From: SAR202-VII-2 sp965263165
Lineage (GTDB): Bacteria; Chloroflexota; Dehalococcoidia; Lucifugimonadales; SAR202-VII-2
NCBI GenBank assembly: GCA_965263165.1
Contig: OZ253584.1
Span: 930,001-994,000, forward strand
Direction of reading: 5' to 3'
DNA length: 64,000 nucleotides
The translations under genes were made by a program, and so were the position numbers. The notes beneath the pieces were generated by a model that saw nothing but the letters and a program-made list of their open reading frames with translations, was not told where the DNA came from and made no database searches. Shown here one piece after another: positions 16,519 to 26,915 of the stretch (position 1 is the first letter of the stretch; each line of letters begins with the position of its first letter).

Positions 16519-17709
16519 ATGAACGACGTCGTCATTGTCAGCGGAGTCCGCACACCCATCGGCGCCTTTGGCGGAGTCTTCAGCGACTATCCCGCCACTA
16601 GCTTGGCGGCCGTTGCCATCAGGGAAGCCGTCGAGCGGGCGCGCATCGACCCTGGGGATGTCGACGAGGTGCTGATGGGAAACGTGGTTGGCGCGGGGCA
16701 GGGGCTCAACCCGGCCCGCACGTCCACGATTCACGCCGGTCTCCCCGTGACGGCGCCGGCAATGACGGTCAACAAGGCCTGCGCCTCGGGTCTCAAGACT
16801 GTTGCCCTGGCCTCCCAAGCGGTGCGCCTCGGCGACGCCGCCGTTGTGGTGGCCGGCGGCATGGAGAACATGTCGATGGCGCCGTACCTGCTTCCCAGGG
16901 CGCGAACGGGCTACCGGCTAGGCCACGGCGAGATACAGGACGCCCTTTTCCAGGATGGCCTCGTGTGCTCCCTTGAGCACTGCCACATGGGCGTTACAGC
17001 GGAGAACGTGGCGAGCCGGTGGGAGATAAGCCGCGAGGATGCAGACGAGTTCGCCTATGGCAGCCAGATGAAGGCGGCCCGCGCTCAACGGTATGGCGCC
17101 TTCAACCAGGAAATCACTCCGGTGACGGCGCCCCAGCGCCGCGGCGACCCGCTGGTCGTGGACAAGGACGAGCACGTCCGCCCGGACACGACGGTTGAGC
17201 GGTTGGGGCGCTTGAAGCCAGCCTTCGTAGAAGAGAACGGTACCGTCACGCCGGGCAACTCCTCGGGCATCAACGACGGGGCAGCCGCCGTTGTGGTCAT
17301 GTCCGATGCCGAGGCGCAGAACCGGGGGCTGTCTCCGCTTGCCGTGATCAGAGGCTATGCCTCGGTGGGCGTGGACCCGGCCATCATGGGCATCGGGCCC
17401 GTGAACGCCGTGAAGAAGGTCCTCGATAGGACGGGCCTCCGGCTGGAGGACATGGACCTCATCGAGCTGAACGAGGCCTTTGCAGCGCAGGCTCTGGCCG
17501 TGGGCCGCGAGCTGGGCTGGGACTGGGACAGGGTCAACGTCAATGGCGGCGCGGTCGCCCTGGGACACCCGGTTGGATGCAGCGGCGCCCGGATTCTCGT
17601 TACCCTGCTTCACGAAATGCAGCGCCGGGGTTCTCACTATGGCCTAGCCACCCTATGCATGGGCGGGGGCATGGGCCTTGCCATGGTGGTGGAGAACCCC
17701 GCTGCGTAG
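16519..17709 (+). CDS. Acetyl-CoA acetyltransferase (thiolase II)
   Basis: 396 aa. All three thiolase signatures: NKACASGLKTV with nucleophilic Cys near 91, NVNGGAVALGHPVGCSGAR with catalytic His, and LCMGGGMGLAMVVE with the second Cys. N-terminal VIVSGVRTPIGAFGG is typical of AtoB/PhaA. Condenses two acetyl-CoA or thiolyses acetoacetyl-CoA. Its neighbour is a FabG/PhaB-like reductase. GGGAG precedes the start. Confidence 0.92.
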   Translation: MNDVVIVSGVRTPIGAFGGVFSDYPATSLAAVAIREAVERARIDPGDVDEVLMGNVVGAGQGLNPARTSTIHAGLPVTAPAMTVNKACASGLKTVALASQAVRLGDAAVVVAGGMENMSMAPYLLPRARTGYRLGHGEIQDALFQDGLVCSLEHCHMGVTAENVASRWEISREDADEFAYGSQMKAARAQRYGAFNQEITPVTAPQRRGDPLVVDKDEHVRPDTTVERLGRLKPAFVEENGTVTPGNSSGINDGAAAVVVMSDAEAQNRGLSPLAVIRGYASVGVDPAIMGIGPVNAVKKVLDRTGLRLEDMDLIELNEAFAAQALAVGRELGWDWDRVNVNGGAVALGHPVGCSGARILVTLLHEMQRRGSHYGLATLCMGGGMGLAMVVENPAA

Positions 17710-17773
17710 CGCACGCAGCGGCTGACCGGCATTTTTCCCACTCGTCTCTGTTGGTTCGCTTCTTGGGAGGTGT

Positions 17774-18808
17774 GTGCTGTCCAACAGCAACATGATCGCG
17801 GTCGAGGACCTGACGAAGGTCTATCCGGGAGGCGTCCGCGCCGTCGCCAACATCGCCTTCGCGGTGTCTGAAGGCGAGTTCTTTGGCTTCTTGGGACCCA
17901 ACGGCGCAGGGAAGAGCACCACCATCAAGATACTCTCCACCCTGCTCAAGAAGACCTCCGGCCGGGTACAGGTTGCCGGCTACAACATCGACGATGACGC
18001 CACGGAGGTGCGCCGCAAGATCGGCGTGGCCATGCAGGACGTGGGGCTCGACGACCTAGCCAAGGGATGGGATTTCCTGGTCACGCAGGGGGTGCTCCAC
18101 GGCCAGTCGCGCCGGGAGGCGCGGCGGCGGGCCGAAGAGCTGCTGGAGCTGGTTGAACTAACCTTTGCGGCCAGTCGGAAGGTAGGCACTTACTCGGGCG
18201 GGATGCGCCGGCGCATCGACCTCATATCGGCCCTCATGCACAGTCCCGCCCTGTTGTTCCTGGATGAGCCCACCACGGGGCTCGACCCCCAGAGCCGTTT
18301 AGCGATATGGGACCACTTGCAGAGCCTCAACGAACAAGGCATCACCATTTTCCTGACGACCCAGCTCATGGAGGAGGCCGACCGGCTGTGCGGACGCCTG
18401 GCCATCATCGACCAGGGTCAACTGGTGGCTGAGGGGTCCCCCGATTCTCTGAAGGTTGCGTTGGGGGGAGATGTCGTCACGGTGGGTCTTCAGTCCACCA
18501 GCGATGAGGAGTGCGCCGAACAGGTGGCCAGAGCGCTGGCCCTCGTTGGAGACCGCAGCTACGTCTCGGCCGCCAGCGCCACATCCGACGGCCTGAGCGT
18601 CACGGCTCCAGACGGCGGCGCAGCAGCCCCCGATCTACTTCAACTCCTCAGCGCGAACGGTATCGCCGTTTCAAACCTAGCCGTGGCAAGCCCCACGCTC
18701 GACGACGTTTTCCTCAGGCACACGGGCCGCAAGATCCGGTCTGAGGACTCAAGTGGGGAAGAGATGGCGGCGGCGATGCGCCCCTGGATGGGGCTGTCCA
18801 AGAGGTAG
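17774..18808 (+). CDS. ABC-2 exporter ATP-binding subunit (DrrA-like)
   Basis: 344 aa. Walker A GPNGAGKSTTIK, signature YSGGMRRR, Walker B LLFLDEPTTGLDP, H-loop replaced by TTQLMEEAD (Q in place of the usual H). C-terminal extension of about 100 aa after the nucleotide-binding domain is usual for DrrA/drug or polysaccharide exporters. GTG start with GGGAGG close upstream; a later ATG (17792) is also possible. The permease follows after 3 nt, so the pair forms a heteromeric exporter of unknown substrate. Confidence 0.88.
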   Translation: MLSNSNMIAVEDLTKVYPGGVRAVANIAFAVSEGEFFGFLGPNGAGKSTTIKILSTLLKKTSGRVQVAGYNIDDDATEVRRKIGVAMQDVGLDDLAKGWDFLVTQGVLHGQSRREARRRAEELLELVELTFAASRKVGTYSGGMRRRIDLISALMHSPALLFLDEPTTGLDPQSRLAIWDHLQSLNEQGITIFLTTQLMEEADRLCGRLAIIDQGQLVAEGSPDSLKVALGGDVVTVGLQSTSDEECAEQVARALALVGDRSYVSAASATSDGLSVTAPDGGAAAPDLLQLLSANGIAVSNLAVASPTLDDVFLRHTGRKIRSEDSSGEEMAAAMRPWMGLSKR

Positions 18809-18811
18809 TCC

Positions 18812-19576
18812 ATGGCGGTTGTTAGGCAGACATACTACATCTACCTGCGGAACCTGCGCGTCTGGGTGACCCAGCCTGCAGCGCTCATTCCGCCATTCTT
18901 CATATCCGCGTTCCTCTTCATTGTCTTCGGGTCCTCTTTCGGAGGGGTGACCAATCTGGCGGGGTTTCCGACGAGCGACTACACGGCCTTCCTGACCGGC
19001 ATGATCCTGGTCCAAGCCATGGTGTTCAGCGGAGGGGACGCGGGCTTCTCCATGCTCACCGACATGCTGTCGGGCTACTTCGACAAGCTGCTGGTGGCGC
19101 CCATCAACCGCTTCTCGATTCTGCTGGGAAGCCTCCTGGTGTCGGGGACGCGGGCGCTGGCCCAGGCCGTCATCATCGTGCTGCTGGCCCTGGCCCTGGG
19201 TGTCTCTTTCAAGGGCGGCGCCTTGGGAATCGCGGCAGTGATCGTCATCACCACGGTGTTCGGCATCGCCTGGGGTTGCCTGGGGCTGATCATCGCCCTG
19301 CGCACCCGGAGCGTCCAGGCCACGCAGTCGTCGTTTGTCCTATTCTTCCCCTTCATTTTCTTGACAACGGCCTTCATGCCCAAGGAGTTTCTGCCCACCT
19401 GGTTCCAGATAGCGACCACAATCAACCCGGTCACCTACGTCCTGGAAGCGGTGCGCGCCATCATCATCGACGGATGGGTCTGGAGCACGATAGGCCTAGG
19501 GGTGGGGCTGCTGGCCGGGTTGACCGCCTTCATGTTGGGACTGACCACCTGGCTGTACAGCCGCACAACGGCATAG
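18812..19576 (+). CDS. ABC-2 type permease (DrrB-like)
   Basis: 254 aa integral membrane protein with about six hydrophobic segments: PPFFISAFLFIVFG, a re-entrant region near FLTGMILVQAMVF, AVIIVLLALALGV, IAAVIVITTVFGIAWG, FVLFFPFIFLTTAF and the C-terminal IGLGVGLLAGLTAFMLG. LPTWFQIATTINPVTYVLEAVR is the conserved ABC-2 motif. Partners with the ATPase immediately upstream. Confidence 0.88.
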   Translation: MAVVRQTYYIYLRNLRVWVTQPAALIPPFFISAFLFIVFGSSFGGVTNLAGFPTSDYTAFLTGMILVQAMVFSGGDAGFSMLTDMLSGYFDKLLVAPINRFSILLGSLLVSGTRALAQAVIIVLLALALGVSFKGGALGIAAVIVITTVFGIAWGCLGLIIALRTRSVQATQSSFVLFFPFIFLTTAFMPKEFLPTWFQIATTINPVTYVLEAVRAIIIDGWVWSTIGLGVGLLAGLTAFMLGLTTWLYSRTTA

Positions 19577-19622
19577 CGGCCGGGCGAACCCGGCCACTGG
19601 GCATCGCCCCAGCGGGTCGGCC

Positions 19623-20675
<1,053 letters not shown>

Positions 20676-20698
20676 AGCCTCTCTCTCCTGTCGAATAA

Positions 20699-20751
20699 GC
20701 ACATTCGTTCCAATTCTTTGTGGATGGTACCACATCGGGGCCCAATGTCAA
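20699..20751 (-). promoter_or_regulatory. recA promoter with near-consensus LexA box
   Basis: Minus strand TTGACA (20746-20751), 16-nt spacer, TACCAT (20724-20729), then GAACGAATGTGC (20699-20710), which matches the GAAC-N4-GTTC LexA consensus at 7 of 8 fixed positions, about 24 nt upstream of the start codon. Confidence 0.5.
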
Positions 20752-20846
20752 CCGTCGCGCGGATACTCGCCGCCAATTGACACCCCCCAGACGCCCCCTT
20801 ACGATTAGCCGTGCCCAGACTAGCCCGCGTTCAGGGAGGAGGGATC

Positions 20847-22160
20847 GTGAGTTTCCCAGCTAGGAACGTCTTCCCAAGCTCCACAGAAGTGGCCCCCTCG
20901 GGGCACATCAAGATTGGCGGCGTTGACTTGGCAGACCTGGCTGCGGAGTTCGGCACTCCCCTCTACCTCTATGACGAAGCCTCGCTGCGCGGCCAGTGCC
21001 GGGAATATATCGAAGAGTTCCGCTCCCGCTACCCTGACGTCAAGGTCGCCTACGCCTCCAAGGCGTTCCTCAATTTGGCCCTAGTCCGTATCTTCGCCGA
21101 AGAGGGGTTGGGTCTGGACGTGGTCTCCGGAGGAGAGTTGGCCATGGCGGTGAAGGGAGGGATGCCGCCTGAACGCATCTATTTCCACGGCAACAACAAG
21201 AGCCCCCAGGAGTTGGCCTACGCCATGGAGCAGGGCTGCGGGGTTGTCGTCGTGGACAACTTCTACGAAATGGAGACGCTGGACGAGATCGCCGGCGGCC
21301 GGGGCGTGCGCCAGGACATACTGCTGCGAATCTCGCCGGGGGTGGACCCGCACACGCACCACCACACCACCACCGGCACCCTCGACAGCAAGTTTGGCTT
21401 CCCTCTCGAAACGGGCCAGGCGGCAGAAGCGCTCGGCAAGGCCCTGGGATCGGGCCACCTCAATCTGTTGGGCCTCCACTTCCATCTCGGCTCTCCCATC
21501 TTCGAGACCGAGCCCTATGCCGAGGCCATCAAGCGAGCCCTGGAGTTCGCCGCCGGCCAACGGGCCGCCGGCCTGGACCTGCAGGAGCTCAACGTGGGCG
21601 GCGGTTTTGCCATCCGCCACACCCGCGACGACGAGCCTCCGACAGTGGCCCGCTATGCGGACGTCATCGTTTCCACCCTCAACGCAGAGTGCCAACGCTT
21701 GGGGCTAACGCCGCCCCTCCTGACCATCGAGCCGGGGCGGAGCGTCGTGGGGCGGGCCGGGGTGGCCCTGTACAGCGTCGGCGCCACAAAAGACATCCCG
21801 GGCGTTCGCAAGTACGTTTCCGTGGATGGCGGCATGGGCGACAACATCCGGCCGGCCCTGTATGGCGCCCATTACGAAGCCGTCGCCGCAACGCGGGCCA
21901 ACGATCCCCCCACGGAGAGCATTACGCTGGCGGGGAAGTTCTGCGAGTCGGGCGACGTGCTCGTTCGGGATTTCCCTCTCCCGGCGCTGCGCGCCGGGGA
22001 TCTGATCGCCATTCCGGCCGCCGGCGGCTATGCGCCGTCAATGGCCTCCAATTACAACCTGGCCCCCAGGCCGGCCATTGTCATGGTGAACGACGGGCAG
22101 GCGCGCTTGATACGCCGGAGGGAAAGCTACGACGATCTGATGTCTCTTGACGTGGCCTAG
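20847..22160 (+). CDS. lysA: Diaminopimelate decarboxylase
   Basis: 437 aa PLP enzyme of the alanine-racemase fold. VAYASKAFLN contains the PLP-binding Lys; HFHLGSPI, EPGRSVVG and KFCESGDVL (catalytic Cys) are the family signatures. It decarboxylates meso-diaminopimelate to lysine. GTG start chosen because GGAGGAGGG stands just upstream; the longer frame to 20811 has no ribosome-binding site. holB follows after 6 nt. Confidence 0.93.
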   Translation: MSFPARNVFPSSTEVAPSGHIKIGGVDLADLAAEFGTPLYLYDEASLRGQCREYIEEFRSRYPDVKVAYASKAFLNLALVRIFAEEGLGLDVVSGGELAMAVKGGMPPERIYFHGNNKSPQELAYAMEQGCGVVVVDNFYEMETLDEIAGGRGVRQDILLRISPGVDPHTHHHTTTGTLDSKFGFPLETGQAAEALGKALGSGHLNLLGLHFHLGSPIFETEPYAEAIKRALEFAAGQRAAGLDLQELNVGGGFAIRHTRDDEPPTVARYADVIVSTLNAECQRLGLTPPLLTIEPGRSVVGRAGVALYSVGATKDIPGVRKYVSVDGGMGDNIRPALYGAHYEAVAATRANDPPTESITLAGKFCESGDVLVRDFPLPALRAGDLIAIPAAGGYAPSMASNYNLAPRPAIVMVNDGQARLIRRRESYDDLMSLDVA

Positions 22161-22166
22161 CCCACC

Positions 22167-23204
22167 ATGTGGCAAGTCATAGGCCATGACCGCACGGTGG
22201 CTCAACTCAGCCAAGGTCTGTCCACTGGCCACCTCTCCCATGCCTACCTGATCAGCGGACCCACACACATCGGCAAGGCGACCCTTGCCCTAGATTTCGC
22301 CAGCGCCCTCAATTGCACCGGCGCCCACGCGCCCTGCGGTGCCTGCTCATCGTGCAGACGGATACCACGGGGCCTCCATCCGGACGTTCACCTTCTCGGA
22401 GAGGACATCCTGACGGGCAGCCTCGACACCGGGCGCACCGAGATCGGGATCGAAGAGATTCGCGAGCTCCGCCGCCAGTGCGCCCTGAAGCCGTTCGAGG
22501 GTAAGCGCCGGGTCTTCATCATCAACGGCGCGGAGCTGCTCAGCCGCGAAGCCGCCAACGCGTTGCTGAAAACCCTGGAGGAGCCTCCCAGCGACACTAT
22601 ACTCATCCTCATCACCTCCGATGCCGCTCTGACGCCGGACACCATCCGCTCCCGTTGTCAGACGTTGGCCCTGCAACCCCTGCCTCCCGCGAAGGTCACC
22701 GAAGCCGTGCTCAAGCGAACGTCTTTGGACGAATCACAGGCGGCCCTCGTAGCGGGTCTGTCCCAGGGCCGCCTCGGCTGGGCGCTGCGGGCCGCTTCAG
22801 ACGCTACTGTTCTCAGTCAGCGCGACGCCGATCTGGATCGGGTGATTCAGCTTCTGGAGGCCCCTCTAGACCAGCGATTTGCCTACGCCGAGGGGCTGGC
22901 GCAGCAGTTCGCCAAGCGGCGCAGCGCGGCGCGCCAGGAACTGGCTCTCCTCGAAGAATGGCTGGAAGACCTTCTCCGAGTGGCGCTGGGACGCCCTGAC
23001 CTAGCGGTCAACCAACCTCGGCTGGACAGCCTCTTCTTGCAAGCATCGCTGGCCCCGGCAGGGGCGATCGTGGATGCCCTGCGGCTGTTACAGGACATCG
23101 GCTCGCGCTTGGAGGCGAATGTCAACGCCCGGTTGGCCCTCGAGGTGCTTATGCTGGAACTGCCCCGGCTGCAACAGCCCGCCGCGGCGGCTGGCCCGGT
23201 CTAG
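22167..23204 (+). CDS. holB: DNA polymerase III delta-prime subunit
   Basis: 345 aa clamp-loader AAA+ subunit. N-terminal HAYLISGPTHIGKATLA, a zinc module CGACSSC preceded by another Cys, IEEIRELR, EEPPSDTILILIT and the SRC arginine-finger motif in TIRSRCQTL. The Walker A ends GKA rather than GKT/S, so nucleotide hydrolysis is doubtful, as known for delta-prime. Loads the sliding clamp at the fork. The short PSP1 protein follows, the same pairing as holB-yaaT in Bacillus. Confidence 0.88.
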   Translation: MWQVIGHDRTVAQLSQGLSTGHLSHAYLISGPTHIGKATLALDFASALNCTGAHAPCGACSSCRRIPRGLHPDVHLLGEDILTGSLDTGRTEIGIEEIRELRRQCALKPFEGKRRVFIINGAELLSREAANALLKTLEEPPSDTILILITSDAALTPDTIRSRCQTLALQPLPPAKVTEAVLKRTSLDESQAALVAGLSQGRLGWALRAASDATVLSQRDADLDRVIQLLEAPLDQRFAYAEGLAQQFAKRRSAARQELALLEEWLEDLLRVALGRPDLAVNQPRLDSLFLQASLAPAGAIVDALRLLQDIGSRLEANVNARLALEVLMLELPRLQQPAAAAGPV

Positions 23205-23326
23205 GCGTTGCGCACCATGAGCACGGTTGGCCTGGACGGTTTCGCTCTCGATAGGACGCTCGCGCCCGGCCGATATGGATCGGGCGCGGGACGTTTCAAA
23301 CTTTTGGCCCTATACACGGGGGTGTC

Positions 23327-23614
23327 GTGAGTAACACAGTCGGCATTCGATTCAGCCGGTCCGGAGACCTTGCCTACTTCGACGACGCCGAGCTGGACCC
23401 GCAGCCTGGACAGTGGGTCGTGGCCGACAGCGGCGACGGCCCGGCGGTGGGCTGGGTGGCGGCGGCCCCCGCCCAGATCATCCATTCCAGCTTCCCGGCG
23501 CCGCTTCCTCCAATCCTGCGGATGGCCACCGCCGATGACCTCGAGGGTAGCCCCTCGAGGCCCGGTCAGGGGGCCGCGCTCTTCGACGTGCAAGTGGAGA
23601 CCCGGGACGCCTAG
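23327..23614 (+). CDS. Short PSP1-like (RicT/YaaT N-terminal) protein
   Basis: 95 aa. VGIRFSRSGDLAYFDDAELD and GQWVVADSGDGPAVGWVA match the beginning of PSP1/RicT (YaaT) proteins (VGVRF..G...YF......GD.V.VET..G...G.V), and PPILRMATADDL matches the next conserved block. It then stops, whereas family members usually run past 250 aa with a cysteine-rich C-terminal region. Position after holB is the normal one for yaaT. Either a lineage-specific short form or a truncated gene; no continuation is seen in other frames. GTG start. Confidence 0.6.
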   Translation: MSNTVGIRFSRSGDLAYFDDAELDPQPGQWVVADSGDGPAVGWVAAAPAQIIHSSFPAPLPPILRMATADDLEGSPSRPGQGAALFDVQVETRDA

Positions 23615-23636
23615 CGCCGCCCCCACGCGGCCCACC

Positions 23637-24785
23637 ATGCCAATGGCCACTTCCTTCGATCCCGCCAACCCACCGGACGCCTCTTGGGGCAACGCCGGGC
23701 AGGATGCCTACCGGGCTTCCGGCGTCGACACCCGCGGGGCCGAGCAGTCCCTCCACAGTATGCTTTCGCTGCTGCGCTCGACCTGGCGCTCACGCCCTCC
23801 CGTTCTAGATTTCGGTCACTTCGCCAATGCTGTTGACGTGGGCCCTCTGTGCATTGCCATTACGACGGACGGCGTGGGGACCAAGACCATCATCGCTCAA
23901 CTTACGGGCCGGTACGACACCATCGGCATCGACTGCGTCGCCATGAACGTGAACGACATCATATGCCTGGGCGCCGAGCCCTGGTCGCTGGTGGACTACA
24001 TCGCCGTCCAGCGGGTCGAGCCCGGGGTGCTGGAGGATGTCTCCCGCGGCCTGGCCGAGGGCGCTCGCCAGGCCAACGTGAATATCATCGGGGGAGAGTT
24101 GGCCCAGCTTCCTGAACTGCTGCAGGGAGAAGGCGCCGCGGGCCTCGACCTGGCCGCCACGTGCGTGGGAGTCCTCGACCGCCAGTCCATCATCACAGGC
24201 GAAAACCTGCGTCCAGGCGACGTTATCATCGGGCTGCACAGCTCCGGCATCCACAGCAACGGCCTGACGTTGGCTCGCCGGGCCTTCGGGCTAACCTCCG
24301 AGACGAGCCTGGACGACAGGAGGCGCCTCCTGTCCAGCATGAACGCGGACCTGGGGAGGCCTCTGGGGGAGGAGCTGTTGGAACCCACCACGATCTACGC
24401 GCAGCCTGTCTTGGCCATGCTGCGGGAGGGGCTGCGGGTCTCCGGCCTAGCCCATATCACGGGCGACGGCTTCCTGAACCTGCCGCGGCTATCCGCCGAC
24501 GTGGGGTACCTCTTGGACGCGCTTCCGGAACCCCATCCGATCTTCCGCCTCATCCAAGAGCGGGCCTCCATCCCCGACGAGGAGATGTACGAGGTCTTCA
24601 ACATGGGCATTGGATTCTGCGCGATGCTCCCCGCAGAGGACGTTCCCCGCGCCCTGCAGATCGCTCACGCCGCAGGGGTCGCCTCCTCCGTCATAGGGCG
24701 CGTCGCGGAGGACGCCAGCCGGACCGTCACGCTCGCTCAGCCCGGCCTTCTAGGGCGCAGGGGAGCGGGGTTCGTCAAAGCCTAG
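23637..24785 (+). CDS. purM: Phosphoribosylformylglycinamidine cyclo-ligase
   Basis: 382 aa. TTDGVGTK, AMNVNDIICLGAEPW, GGELAQLPEL, GLHSSGIHSNGLTLAR and ITGDGFLNLPR are the classical PurM blocks. It closes the imidazole ring, making AIR from FGAM with ATP, in purine synthesis. The N-terminus is about 20-30 aa longer than usual; the first of two closely spaced ATGs is used and the second (23643) is equally possible. Starts 22 nt after the PSP1 gene. Confidence 0.9.
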   Translation: MPMATSFDPANPPDASWGNAGQDAYRASGVDTRGAEQSLHSMLSLLRSTWRSRPPVLDFGHFANAVDVGPLCIAITTDGVGTKTIIAQLTGRYDTIGIDCVAMNVNDIICLGAEPWSLVDYIAVQRVEPGVLEDVSRGLAEGARQANVNIIGGELAQLPELLQGEGAAGLDLAATCVGVLDRQSIITGENLRPGDVIIGLHSSGIHSNGLTLARRAFGLTSETSLDDRRRLLSSMNADLGRPLGEELLEPTTIYAQPVLAMLREGLRVSGLAHITGDGFLNLPRLSADVGYLLDALPEPHPIFRLIQERASIPDEEMYEVFNMGIGFCAMLPAEDVPRALQIAHAAGVASSVIGRVAEDASRTVTLAQPGLLGRRGAGFVKA

Positions 24786-24960
24786 CCCGCGCCCCCCGCC
24801 CGGTCTCCAGCGAACATTCCTCTTGCAACGTTCGGGCTGTTCCCCAGCCATGACGCAGACCGCGGGATGGATGGCGGCAGGGAGGCGCCGTTCTTCATGT
24901 CCTCGACGCCCCTTTGCCTGACGCCGCTTTCCTTGACGCCCGCGCCTCGGCGTTCCTACA

Positions 24961-26049
24961 ATGGCCCAAGCTAGCAGGTCTGTCCGCATCTACGAGTCAA
25001 CCGTGCCCGAGCGCCTGGTATCCAACGCTCCTCGCCAGGATGAAGCCCCCCTCGACCTGAGTCTGCGCCCCCAGAAGCTCGCCGATTACATTGGCCAGGA
25101 CCAGGTCAAGGCCAACCTCAAGATCGCCATTGACGCCGCCAGGCTGCGCGGCGAGCCACTAGACCACGTCCTCCTGTACGGCCCTCCCGGCCTCGGCAAG
25201 ACGACGCTGGCCCATATCCTGGCCACGGAAATGGGGTCCGCTATCAAGATCACGTCGGGCCCCGCCATTGAGCGGGCCGGCGATCTGGCGGCCATCCTCA
25301 CCAACATCTCCCAGCATGGCGTTCTCTTCATCGACGAGGTGCATCGCCTGCCAAGGATCGTGGAAGAGACGCTGTATCCCGCGCTCGAGGACTTCGCCCT
25401 GGATATCGTCATGGGCAAAGGCCCCGGCTCCCGGTCCCTTCGGCTACGGCTGCCTCCATTCACGGTCATCGGGGCCACCACCCGCTACGCGGCCCTAAGC
25501 GCCCCGCTCCGAGAGCGTTTCGGCATCGTCCACCGTCTGGATTTCTATAACCAAGCTGCCCTGGAAGCCATCGTCGTGAGGGCGTCCGCGATTCTTCGCG
25601 TACCCATTGATGCCGCGGGAGTCACCGCCCTTGCCCAGCGCTCCCGCGGCACACCGCGGGTGGCCAATCGCCTGCTGAAGCGCGTGCGTGATTTTGCCCA
25701 GGTGCTGGGCGACGGGTCTGTCAACGGGGGCCTGGTGTCGGAGGCCATGGCCCAGCTTGGGGTCGACCCTCTGGGGCTGGATTCCATGGACCACCTGGTG
25801 TTGAAAACCATCGTGGAGAAGTTCAGCGGCGGGCCCGTTGGCCTCGACACCATTGCCGCCTCCACCAGCGAGGAGGCCGATACGATCATGGATGTCTACG
25901 AGCCCTATTTGCTCCAGCTAGGCTTCCTGGAGCGCACGCCCCGGGGCCGTATCGCCACACCGCTGGCCTATGAGCACCTCGGTCTCCCCAGGCCTTCCAG
26001 GGGGCCTGCGCCTCAGCCCACCCTGTGGGATGCTCCACCGGATGGCTGA
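24961..26049 (+). CDS. ruvB: Holliday junction branch-migration ATPase RuvB
   Basis: 362 aa. LRPQKLADYIGQDQVKANL, Walker A GPPGLGKTTLAH, LFIDEVHRL, sensor GATTR, arginine finger LRERFGIVHRLDFY, and C-terminal winged helix ending FLERTPRGRIATP. It drives branch migration with RuvA. Its partners ruvC-ruvA lie 37 kb away at the right edge of the window. 175 bp upstream hold nothing clear. The stop overlaps the start of the DUF192 lipoprotein gene. Confidence 0.96.
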   Translation: MAQASRSVRIYESTVPERLVSNAPRQDEAPLDLSLRPQKLADYIGQDQVKANLKIAIDAARLRGEPLDHVLLYGPPGLGKTTLAHILATEMGSAIKITSGPAIERAGDLAAILTNISQHGVLFIDEVHRLPRIVEETLYPALEDFALDIVMGKGPGSRSLRLRLPPFTVIGATTRYAALSAPLRERFGIVHRLDFYNQAALEAIVVRASAILRVPIDAAGVTALAQRSRGTPRVANRLLKRVRDFAQVLGDGSVNGGLVSEAMAQLGVDPLGLDSMDHLVLKTIVEKFSGGPVGLDTIAASTSEEADTIMDVYEPYLLQLGFLERTPRGRIATPLAYEHLGLPRPSRGPAPQPTLWDAPPDG

Positions 26050-26728
26050 ACGGCGGGGCATCGCGCGGCCCCTGACGAACGCGGCCTTCCCGTTGACTGT
26101 CGGGCTTCTCACGCTCCTGGCGGCGTGTTCCTCGCCACCCTCCTCCCCTAGCGCTGCGGCGACAGTCGCAATTCCGCCGGCCCCAACGACAGAGGCCTCG
26201 GAAAGCACTCCGTCACCCACCGCTACGAAACCGCCGGTTGCAACCTCTACGCCTACGCCTACCCCAACGGCAGCGATGACCCCGACTCCGCAGCCAAAGC
26301 CGACGGAGACCGCCTTGCCGCTGGGACCGATCGCCGTCCTCAACGGTGTCGTCCTCAGGTTGGAACTGGCGATCTCTCCATCGGAAAAGGCGCTGGGCCT
26401 TGGAGTCCGGGAAAGCCTACCGAAAGACACCGGAATGCTCTTTGTCTACGGGGCGGAGGGCGGCCTGACCTTCTGGATGAAGGGCGTGGAGTTTCCCATC
26501 GACATCCTCTGGTTATCCAGGGAAGGGACCATCGTTGACATCAGCAGGGATGCCGCGCCCGAGCCCGGCGTTTCCGATGGACAGCTCGCCCTCTACACGC
26601 CGCGGAGTCCGGCCCAATACGTTTTGGAAATCAACGCCGGGCTCTCCGAGCGGTTTGGCTTCCAACCCGGCGACCGCTTCGAGTTCCACGGCCTCCCTCC
26701 GAACATTCAGGTTGGCAACGGTGCTTAG
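26042..26728 (+). CDS. Secreted lipoprotein with DUF192 domain
   Basis: 228 aa. Signal peptide LTVGLLTLLAAC with a lipobox (LAAC) near residue 28, a Ser/Thr/Pro-rich linker of about 70 aa (TPTPTPTAAMTPTPQPKPT), then a DUF192 domain: EKALGLGVRESLPKDTGMLF, FWMKGVEFPIDILWL, VLEINAGLSERFGFQPGD. Anchored outside the membrane, function unknown for DUF192. ATG overlaps the ruvB stop by 8 bases; it replaces a longer in-frame start inside ruvB because the signal peptide begins here. Confidence 0.85.
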   Translation: MAERRGIARPLTNAAFPLTVGLLTLLAACSSPPSSPSAAATVAIPPAPTTEASESTPSPTATKPPVATSTPTPTPTAAMTPTPQPKPTETALPLGPIAVLNGVVLRLELAISPSEKALGLGVRESLPKDTGMLFVYGAEGGLTFWMKGVEFPIDILWLSREGTIVDISRDAAPEPGVSDGQLALYTPRSPAQYVLEINAGLSERFGFQPGDRFEFHGLPPNIQVGNGA

Positions 26729-26915
26729 CCGGTAGGCCCGCCGGAGCGCAAAGGCCCCCATGGGGATGGCGCCTGCAACGTCTCTGTCCGGGCCTTTCTA
26801 TCGTTCGAATCGGCTGCGCCCAGTGCGGCATTGCGCTCTCCGGCGCCCAGTGCTCCGCCACGAGAGGGCGAGTCCTTGCTATACTGGCGAGAACACGCGG
26901 AGGCGCGCCCGCTTC

